A stretch of DNA of 15,429 nt, from the NCBI GenBank assembly GCA_003224075.1, contig QHYF01000199.1, forward strand, positions 1-15,429. Direction: 5' to 3'. Numbering within the stretch: the stretch's first letter is position 1; each line of letters begins with the position of its first letter. The notes beneath the pieces were generated by a model. The model was not told the DNA's origin, did no database searches, and was given only the letters and a program-made list of their open reading frames with translations. Of the stretch, positions 1 through 4,741 are shown in pieces. Source of the DNA: Acidobacteriota bacterium. Lineage in GTDB: Bacteria > Acidobacteriota > Terriglobia > Acidiferrales > UBA7541. Both the position numbers and the translations under genes were made by a program.

Positions 1-586
1 TTCCGAGCCCCACTGTCGAAAGCAATCTCAGTGGGCGGTTTGACCCTCCGAAGAAAAAAGACCCTGCTGCAATAAACAGCCCAAAGCACATGCGCCAGAG
101 ATGCCGCGAGATGCGCTTGACTCCAGCAACGCCGCCGCGCACCAGCATGCGAACGTCCCCCGCCGCTGCAAGCAGACAAACCGAACCCATGAAAAGGATC
201 ATTCCAACAGGAACTCCGTTTTGGGAGCTCGCTCCGCTGCGCACGACTTTAAGACCAGTCATCCAGCTGAGGATGCCATTCGCCAGGGGAATCAGGAGCA
301 GAACCCAGTCCAAACGGCTCGTTTCCCCGTCTCTGCGCCTGGCGGTCAGCCAGGCCGTTCCGATCAGATAAACGGTGAGAATCCCGCCGCCAATGTTATT
401 GGGTTGATTCCTCACGATCGCCAGGTACGCCGCGAAGGCACCCATGGTGAGCATGGACGCGACAAAGACCTTCCCCGCCAGCACATGCCGGGGGGATCCT
501 TTGCGGAAACACATTGCCGCGGTCCCGGACAGCAACCCCAGGCTCCCACCGCAAATATGGACAATCAGTGTGGGCGAATAGGCCAT
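1..586 (-). CDS. DUF2306-like multi-pass membrane protein, partial (C-terminus beyond window)
   Basis: Translating the minus strand from the ATG at 586 gives 195 residues with no stop before the window edge. The N-terminus reads MAYSPTLIVHICGGSLGLLS, then an FRKGSPRHVLAGKVF segment, hydrophobic stretches at about residues 40-57, 67-81, 94-108, 126-142 and 165-180, and a late RISRHLWRMCF motif. This pattern (H in the first helix, RKG-S-RH-AGK-F, AWLTARRR, RHLWRM) is what I know from DUF2306-type membrane proteins in Acidobacteria, whose function is unknown. A purine-rich AGAAGGG lies 4 nt before the ATG, and a TATATA -10-like box sits at 603-608. The HNH gene upstream is on the same strand, 58 bp away. 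The family assignment is from memory and good; the function is unknown. Confidence 0.8.
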   Translation of the reverse strand, partial: MAYSPTLIVHICGGSLGLLSGTAAMCFRKGSPRHVLAGKVFVASMLTMGAFAAYLAIVRNQPNNIGGGILTVYLIGTAWLTARRRDGETSRLDWVLLLIPLANGILSWMTGLKVVRSGASSQNGVPVGMILFMGSVCLLAAAGDVRMLVRGGVAGVKRISRHLWRMCFGLFIAAGSFFFGGSNRPLRLLSTVGLG

Positions 587-644
587 CGACCCTTCTTGGA
601 GATATATACGTGGACTGGTGCCCCGGTGTTTCACACCATTGTTA

Positions 645-1397
645 TCAGCACGGAACGGGGTTTATGCAATGAAGGGGCGGGCGGCTCTTGCTGGGGAGCG
701 CATTGGTGGTCGCAGGCAGCGGAGGCGGGAGCTTGCCGGAGGCGAGGGCATCGAGGGCGCGAAGGCGGGCGGCAAGTTCGACGGCGGTCAAGCGGCGCTC
801 GCGGTAGAGCCAGCAGAGAAAACCTACGGCGGGGCGATCCCTTTTATGCGAGTTGCAGTGCAAACAGCAGGAAACGAGGTTGCGATAGGAATTGCTCCCG
901 AAGGACACGCGCGGCACAACGTGATCGAGGCAGCGAATCAGAGGCGTAAGCCGACGCAGGCAATAGAAACAACGTCCGCGTTCTCGCACATGGATGGCGT
1001 GGCGCAGAGCCCTGGTCTTCAGGAAGTCCAGCTCGAAGTCGATGCCCCGAGGGAGGGGCCGGGCGGCGCGGCGGGCGGTCCTCCGGGGGCGGCAGGCGCG
1101 AATTTCGCTGGGCAGCCGCACCTCGACCACGTGGCCGGCTTTGCCGCGTTCGACCAGGCGCAACGCGCCGTGGGCGATCAGACGGCGCACGGCCCAACGG
1201 GCGGGATTGGTGGAGAGGCGAGCACCGCGGGCGAGCCAGGCCATGGAGAAGCGGAGCCGGGCCCTTCCTTCGAGACGGCTGTGCCGCAGGAGGTGAGAAT
1301 AGACGGCGCGGTCCGTGATGGACAGGCGCAGCCGGGGAACGAGATGGTCTTCGAGTTGTTTCCAGATTTGTGTGGCGTTGGGTTTTTTGGTTTTCAT
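645..1397 (-). CDS. HNH endonuclease with N-terminal winged-helix-like domain
   Basis: The protein has 250 residues. Residues 25-98 form a helix-rich, Arg-rich region (TDRAVYSHLLRHSRLEG ... RRLIAHGALRL ... GHVVEVRLP) resembling a winged helix-turn-helix. Residues 143-185 are a classical Cys-paired HNH nuclease: C143-x2-C146, the D158-H159 pair (CLDHVVPR), N173, C178-x2-C181 with N182 and K185. Such folds bind a structural zinc through the four cysteines and cut DNA with the His/Asn centre. The tail after about residue 222 is Pro/Ser-rich and low in complexity. The ATG at 1397 has no obvious Shine-Dalgarno, but the MKTKKPNATQIWKQLE start matches what I recall of a multi-copy acidobacterial family. 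Its upstream side is a repeat island. No methylase or partner is adjacent, so a restriction role is not supported; a selfish or domesticated role is possible. Confidence 0.85.
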   Translation of the reverse strand: MKTKKPNATQIWKQLEDHLVPRLRLSITDRAVYSHLLRHSRLEGRARLRFSMAWLARGARLSTNPARWAVRRLIAHGALRLVERGKAGHVVEVRLPSEIRACRPRRTARRAARPLPRGIDFELDFLKTRALRHAIHVRERGRCFYCLRRLTPLIRCLDHVVPRVSFGSNSYRNLVSCCLHCNSHKRDRPAVGFLCWLYRERRLTAVELAARLRALDALASGKLPPPLPATTNALPSKSRPPLHCINPVPC

Positions 1398-1416
1398 GGT
1401 TCGATCCAGAGAGGAA

Positions 1417-1444
1417 GTTGACAGTCGACAGTTGACAGTTCACA
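1417..1444. repeat. Four tandem 7-bp repeats (GTTGACA-like)
   Basis: Four consecutive heptamers are readable: GTTGACA, GTCGACA, GTTGACA, GTTCACA. They begin 19 bp upstream of the HNH start codon (which is on the minus strand), so they lie in that gene's leader or promoter region. The last heptamer recurs once at 1558-1564 as part of the 120-bp-period repeat. Confidence 0.85.
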
Positions 1445-1672
1445 GCCAGAAGAAAGGACAAAGACTTAACGCAGAGAACACAGAGCGCACAGAGAGCACG
1501 GAGGTCAGAGAAGAGAGAATTTGACGGTCCCGACAGGGTCGGGATCTTCGATTAACAGTTCACAGGCAAAAGAAGGGACAAAGACTTAACGCAGAGAGCA
1601 CAGAGCGCACAGAGAGCACGGAGGTCAGAGAAGAGAGAATTTGACGGTCCCGACAGGGTCGGGATCATCGAT
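1435..1672. repeat. Direct repeat, two 118-bp copies with 120-bp period
   Basis: Copies at 1435-1552 and 1555-1672 differ at only 5 positions by eye. Each contains a purine-rich core built on CAGAG/CACAGAG steps (for example AACGCAGAG, ACACAGAGCGCACAGAGAG) and ends in a small hairpin with stem TCCCGAC/GTCGGGA and a 3-nt loop (1528-1544 and 1648-1664). No coding potential is evident. Similar CACAGAG-rich intergenic tracts are common in environmental genomes. The copies lie upstream of the HNH gene and downstream of the LytTR gene. Confidence 0.9.
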
Positions 1673-1688
1673 CGACGGAGGGAAAAAA

Positions 1689-1714
1689 TAGGGGCACGAT
1701 TTATCGTGCCCCTA
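1689..1714. repeat. Palindrome TAGGGGCACGAT-tt-ATCGTGCCCCTA
   Basis: This is a perfect 12-bp inverted repeat around a 2-nt centre. It resembles the TAGGGG...CCCCTA REP-like palindromes scattered between genes in many environmental bacteria. It is not followed by a T-run on either strand, so it is more likely a repetitive extragenic element than a terminator. Confidence 0.85.
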
Positions 1715-1758
1715 CAGGGGAACCGGCGAACGTAGACAGACTACCCGCAAAAAGGAAA

Positions 1759-1790
1759 AGGGCGAGTCGCGTGAAACCGCGACTCGCCCT
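1759..1790. repeat. Palindrome AGGGCGAGTCGCG / CGCGACTCGCCCT
   Basis: A perfect 13-bp stem flanks a 6-nt loop (TGAAAC). It shares the AGGG...CCCT outer bases with the palindrome at 1689-1714 but has a different core, so the two look like members of one end-conserved REP-like class. Neither strand has a convincing T-run after it. Confidence 0.85.
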
Positions 1791-1837
1791 ACAAACATCA
1801 TACCACATCGGCGGCATTTTGCAAGAGATATTTTTGT

Positions 1838-1855
1838 CTTGCGACTAGTCGCAAG
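1838..1855. repeat. 18-bp perfect palindrome just after the LytTR stop codon
   Basis: CTTGCGACTAGTCGCAAG is fully self-complementary and begins 3 bp past the stop of the minus-strand LytTR gene. Read on the minus strand it is followed by an A-rich ACAAAAATA stretch rather than a T-run, so it is not a standard intrinsic terminator. It may end transcription weakly, bind a dimeric protein, or protect the 3' end of the mRNA. Confidence 0.6.
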
Positions 1856-1857
1856 CA

Positions 1858-2637
1858 CTATAGCTTGAACAGTTCGCGCAGGCGCTTGATCTGGTGGCGG
1901 CTGACGGGAACTTCAGTTTGCTTTTTGTCGTTCATTTTCAGTATGTAGCCGCCTTTGAACCACGGCACCACTTCCTTGATGTGGTGAATATTCACGAGGT
2001 ACGACCGGTGCGGCCGCCAGAAGGATTCGGAATCGAGCGCGGCGTTCAATTCTTCGAGCGTGCGGTAATTTGAACGGCCCTCGACGTCCTTGGCCATCAC
2101 GGAAATCAAGCCGTCTGCGATCGAAGCCCAGATCAAATCTTCCGCGTCCACCAGCAGCAGCCGCTGCTGCGATCTCACCAGCAGCTTCACCGGCTGCGCG
2201 GAGTTTTGCTTTGCGTTGCCCAGTTGGCTGACCAACTGCTCGAGCCGTTCCACGGGGCTCGTCTGGGCTTCAATCTCCCGCCGCGCCTTCTGAATCGCTT
2301 TCGAAATGCGCGCCTTATCGAACGGCTTCAAAACGTAATCCACGGCGTTCACATCGAACGCCTGCACCGCGTAGTGATCGAACGCCGTCGCAAAAACCAC
2401 GTGCGGCACTTTCATTTTGCGCTCGACGAGTTTTTTCAAAACGCCGAATCCATCCAGCCCGGGCATCTGCACGTCCAGAAACACGAGGTCGGGAGCATGT
2501 TCCTTGATTAGCGAAACGGCTTCCACGCCGTTCTTTCCCTGCCCGATCACGTTGATCTCAGGGAAACCCTTGAGCAGGTACGCCAGCTCGTCCCGCGCCG
2601 GTTTCTCGTCGTCGACGATGATGGTGTTGATCGCCAT
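1858..2637 (-). CDS. LytTR-family response regulator
   Basis: The protein has 259 residues. Residues 1-118 are a receiver domain with the acidic pair D9-D10, the phosphoacceptor D55 (LVFLDVQMPG), T84 and K104 (YVLKPFD). After a short linker (about 120-148), residues 150-255 form a LytTR DNA-binding domain with the typical FWRPHRSYLVNIHHIKEV and VPVSRHQIKRL segments. It should be a cytoplasmic transcription factor activated by phosphorylation from a LytS/YehU-type histidine kinase, but no kinase gene is adjacent in this window, so it is an orphan here. The ATG at 2637 lacks a Shine-Dalgarno. A plausible promoter (CTGACG, 16 bp, TAACAT) sits so close that the mRNA may start at the ATG. It is divergent from the NUDIX gene. 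Confidence 0.95.
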   Translation of the reverse strand: MAINTIIVDDEKPARDELAYLLKGFPEINVIGQGKNGVEAVSLIKEHAPDLVFLDVQMPGLDGFGVLKKLVERKMKVPHVVFATAFDHYAVQAFDVNAVDYVLKPFDKARISKAIQKARREIEAQTSPVERLEQLVSQLGNAKQNSAQPVKLLVRSQQRLLLVDAEDLIWASIADGLISVMAKDVEGRSNYRTLEELNAALDSESFWRPHRSYLVNIHHIKEVVPWFKGGYILKMNDKKQTEVPVSRHQIKRLRELFKL

Positions 2638-2644
2638 GGCTATG

Positions 2645-2672
2645 ATGTTATCAGTTTTCGGGGATCCGTCAG
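2645..2672 (-). promoter_or_regulatory. Possible promoter of the LytTR gene (leaderless layout)
   Basis: Read on the minus strand, CTGACG (2672-2667) and TAACAT (2650-2645) are separated by 16 bp. The -10 ends 7 nt before the ATG at 2637, so transcription would begin at or within a base or two of the start codon. This agrees with the absence of a Shine-Dalgarno. The call is from pattern only. Confidence 0.4.
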
Positions 2673-2814
2673 CAGACTAAGCAGAAGGCGTCGCGTGGCC
2701 GTGAGCCGCCGCTCGCGCATGAACGTGGACTTGCTGGCGCCAGGACCTCCCGGCTTGTTCTCATCCTTTGCAGTCGCCGTCCGCGAACGCCTCTGTTTTC
2801 CGGGCGCGTCCTGC

Positions 2815-2820
2815 TAAACT
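2815..2820 (+). promoter_or_regulatory. Possible -10 box of the NUDIX gene
   Basis: TAAACT lies 22 nt before the ATG at 2843. A start around 2827 would give a leader of about 16 nt without a Shine-Dalgarno. No convincing -35 was found. Confidence 0.25.
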
Positions 2821-2842
2821 ATCGCCCGGCGCGTTGACAAAC

Positions 2843-3400
2843 ATGCCTGCAAAAAAAACGCTTGCAAAAATATTGAGCAGCGAAACAATTTACGAAGGCC
2901 CGGTCTTCGGCATCCGCCGCGATGAACTCATCGAACCCAGCGGCGTGCGGACCATTCGCGAGGTCATCACGCATCCGGGTTCCGTGGTTGTGCTGCCGGT
3001 GCTTCCCGACGGACGCATCGTGCTGATCCAGCAGTACCGCCACGCCGCGCGGCGATATCTTTGGGAGCTGGTGGCCGGCCGCATGGACCCCGGGGAAACT
3101 CCCCGGCAAGCCGCGGCACGGGAGCTCATCGAGGAAACCGGGTACCGCGCCAAACGATTTCGAATCTTTCTGGATGTCTTTCCTACGCCCGGATTCCTGG
3201 AGGAGCGCATGTACATCCTCCTCGCCGAAGGTTTAACGGCCGGAGAGGCCGAACCGGAAGAAGACGAAAAAATAATTTCCCGCTCCTATCGCCGTAAAGA
3301 GCTGGAGCAGATGATTCGCCGCGGAAAACTTCGCGATGCGAAATCGATTGCGGGAATTCTTTACTACTTCCGTTTTCTTGCCGCGCGGCGGCGTTCATAG
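2843..3400 (+). CDS. NUDIX hydrolase, ADP-ribose pyrophosphatase type
   Basis: From the ATG at 2843 the protein has 185 residues. The NUDIX box is complete: G79-x5-E85-x7-R93-E94-L-I-E97-E98-x-G100 (core AARELIEETGY), which binds the divalent metals for pyrophosphate-bond cleavage. The flanking LIQQYRHAARRYLWELVAGR and PTPGFLEERMYILLAEGL segments are typical of the ADP-ribose/ADP-sugar pyrophosphatase subgroup, which splits ADP-ribose into AMP and ribose 5-phosphate in the cytosol. The length fits that subgroup. An upstream TTG at 2768 would add 25 residues with no similarity, so I prefer the ATG, although it has no Shine-Dalgarno. It is divergent from the LytTR gene and apparently single-gene. 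Confidence 0.92.
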   Translation: MPAKKTLAKILSSETIYEGPVFGIRRDELIEPSGVRTIREVITHPGSVVVLPVLPDGRIVLIQQYRHAARRYLWELVAGRMDPGETPRQAAARELIEETGYRAKRFRIFLDVFPTPGFLEERMYILLAEGLTAGEAEPEEDEKIISRSYRRKELEQMIRRGKLRDAKSIAGILYYFRFLAARRRS

Positions 3401-3470
3401 AAAAATGCACCGAGCCGATTAAAGTCAGAGTAAATACATCGTTGTATGTATCCTTAAAGGTAATGTCCGG

Positions 3471-3500
3471 TTGACTTGCACTTTACATTCTGCCTACACT
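3471..3500 (+). promoter_or_regulatory. Promoter of the cold-shock gene
   Basis: TTGACT (3471-3476) and TACACT (3495-3500) are separated by 18 bp, close to the sigma-70 consensus. The predicted start near 3507 gives a leader of roughly 85 nt before the GTG at 3593, the sort of structured 5' UTR seen in cold-shock mRNAs. A short inverted repeat, ATACA-4 nt-TGTAT (3434-3447), lies just upstream of the -35. Confidence 0.6.
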
Positions 3501-3592
3501 CGGCCCGATTCGTATCTTTAATGGCGTCAGATTTGTCCGCCTGTCGCCGCGGAGCGAAATCTCAAAAGTCCCTATCAGGAGGGAGAACGAAA

Positions 3593-3874
3593 GTGCAAGG
3601 AACGGTAAAGTGGTTTAACAATTCGAAAGGATATGGCTTCATCGGGCGCGATGATGGCCCTGACGTTTTTGTTCACTATTCCGCAATTTCTGGCGACGGG
3701 TACCGCACCCTGCAAGAAGGAGACCCGGTCGAGTTTGAGATTGTTCAGGGACCGAAGGGTCCGCAAGCCTCAAACGTCGCGAAGGATGTCGGTAACAGTG
3801 GAGAAAGTTCCGACGTGCTTTTTCATGCCAGTCTCAACCAGTTCAATCTTTTCACCAGAGCGAAGACCGTATAA
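3593..3874 (+). CDS. Cold-shock domain protein (CspA family) with C-terminal tail
   Basis: From the GTG at 3593 the protein has 93 residues. Residues 1-66 are a complete cold-shock domain: QGTVKWFNNSKGYGFIGRDD (RNP1 at 12-17), DVFVHYSAI (RNP2 at 25-29), LQEGDPVEFEI and GPKGPQASNV. These OB-fold proteins bind single-stranded RNA/DNA and melt RNA structure in the cytoplasm. The GTG is chosen because the strong GGAGGGAG at about 3578-3585 is correctly spaced and the domain begins right after it; the open frame upstream to 3476 has no similarity. Residues 67-93 are a 27-residue extension rich in Ser, Asn and Phe beyond the usual end of the family, and I do not recognise it. It has its own promoter and a possible terminator, so it is likely monocistronic. 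Confidence 0.93.
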   Translation: MQGTVKWFNNSKGYGFIGRDDGPDVFVHYSAISGDGYRTLQEGDPVEFEIVQGPKGPQASNVAKDVGNSGESSDVLFHASLNQFNLFTRAKTV

Positions 3875-3896
3875 CGCCTTCCAATCGGCCTTTTTT
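3863..3896 (+). terminator. Possible intrinsic terminator of the cold-shock gene
   Basis: AAGACCG (3863-3869) can pair with CGGCCTT (3886-3892) with one mismatch, followed by a run of six T at 3891-3896. The stem overlaps the stop codon, which is tight, so the call is tentative. Confidence 0.4.
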
Positions 3897-3952
3897 GTTT
3901 AGAATCCGGTGGCGGCGCGGCCTTTCGCGCGTTTCGGGCTAGGGGCATTGCG

Positions 3953-4213
3953 TCAATGGGGCGTATTCGATTTCGCTGGCTCCGCTCGATAAATTGTGGG
4001 ATGGCTGGGTACCGCGGCGCCGACGCCGGCGCCTCCCGCCAACCCAACCACCGCGCCGAGACCGACGGCGATGCTGCGTCCAAACCCACAAAACCAATCA
4101 GTGGAATTGGAACATCTCGTTGACACTGCGCCGATGCCCGCGCCTGTGCCCGCGCCGGCGGCTCCGAAGATAAAAGCGTTGCGGAGCCGATGGCTCTTGT
4201 CGAGCACCGTCAC
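3953..4213 (-). CDS. Glycine-zipper membrane protein, C-terminal part of a probably frameshifted gene
   Basis: This frame encodes 86 residues: VTVLDKSHRLRNAFIFG, then a Gly/Ala-rich double hydrophobic hairpin (about residues 13-30 and 48-68: GAAGAGTGAGIGA ... VGLGAVVGLAGGAGVGAAV) and an end HPTIYRAEP. In the acidobacterial proteins I remember, SHRLRN followed by two glycine-zipper helices and a PTIYRA end is the C-terminal half of one polypeptide whose N-terminal half is a small beta-strand region ending in a basic RVxVLD junction. Here that N-terminal half lies in the other frame (4210-4500). The GTG at 4213 overlaps the upstream TGA by 4 bases, so translational coupling is the alternative to a frameshift in the (CG)4 tract. 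Function unknown; probably membrane or envelope. Confidence 0.5.
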   Translation of the reverse strand: MTVLDKSHRLRNAFIFGAAGAGTGAGIGAVSTRCSNSTDWFCGFGRSIAVGLGAVVGLAGGAGVGAAVPSHPTIYRAEPAKSNTPH

Positions 4214-4500
4214 GCGCGCGGCAAAGACAGCAGGATTTCCTGGCCCTCAGCGACAGTTCCCATGGAACTCTTCCCGATGAACCGCCCATCCGCCCGGAGA
4301 AGAACCGAGACTTCAAACGACTGCGATCCCGCTATTCTCTCGAGAATCAGGAAGGCCTGCACTTCGAGATGATGACTTGAACTGCTGTCTTTGTCTTTCA
4401 AGAGAACTCCTTTGCCACTAAATCTGGGAGAAGCGGGCGATCCCCTAATAGTGAAGCCTAAGGAACATGCAATGACACCACAAGCGACAAGGAACGACAA
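4210..4500 (-). CDS. Hypothetical secreted protein, N-terminal part of the split glycine-zipper gene
   Basis: The open frame gives 96 residues from a TTG at 4500, the only start codon near the upstream in-frame TAG. Residues 2-17 (SFLVACGVIACSLGF) are hydrophobic and could be a short signal or lipoprotein leader (VIAC), although positive charges are lacking before it. Residues 45-95 alternate like beta-strands (VQAFLILERI, SFEVSVLLRADGRFIG, EGQEILLSLPRA) before the TGA. Removing one CG pair from the CG run at the end would read LSLPRVTVLDKSHRLRN and join the downstream frame smoothly. The start codon is weak and no Shine-Dalgarno is seen. No function assigned. Confidence 0.4.
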   Translation of the reverse strand: MSFLVACGVIACSLGFTIRGSPASPRFSGKGVLLKDKDSSSSHHLEVQAFLILERIAGSQSFEVSVLLRADGRFIGKSSMGTVAEGQEILLSLPRA

Positions 4501-4741
4501 TCGCGCGCGCTAGAGAAGTGTCGTACTTTGACGCGGTGTGGGAAGCTGGGTCAGGCTGGTCAGGCTCGGCACTGGGCGAGCCACTGGCCTGTAATACTGG
4601 GCGCTATAGCGCTCAAAATGAGCAGCTTAGGCGGCAAATCGCGATGAATTTCGCCCGGCTGCGCTCGAACCGGAGTTGGCGAGGCGAATCTTGTCCCTTC
4701 GCCCTTCTTGCCGGGGACGGATGGCTCTATAATCTCCGGGC
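4501..4741. other. Intergenic region upstream of polX
   Basis: There are 241 bp between the divergent minus-strand split gene and polX. No coding frame is convincing. It holds a 12-bp palindrome GCGCTATAGCGC (4601-4612) and the polX -10 box. Nothing else is recognised. Confidence 0.5.
4728..4733 (+). promoter_or_regulatory. -10 box of polX, leaderless layout
   Basis: A perfect TATAAT ends 8 nt before the ATG at 4742, so transcription is expected to begin at about 4740-4742, at the start codon. No Shine-Dalgarno is present in the gap (CTCCGGGC). The -35 is weak (TTCTTG at 4705-4710, 17-bp spacing). Confidence 0.6.

Noticed and set aside
101..949. 282-aa open frame on the plus strand
   Set aside because: It is antisense to the DUF2306-like and HNH genes, with a low-complexity Arg/Gly/Gln-rich product and no domain or ribosome site.
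618..1421. 267-aa open frame on the plus strand
   Set aside because: Exact antisense of the HNH gene; the Gly/Ala/Glu-rich product is what a GC-rich gene gives on the opposite strand.
1435..1672. CRISPR-like repeat
   Set aside because: Only two long copies, no regular short repeat-spacer pattern and no cas genes.
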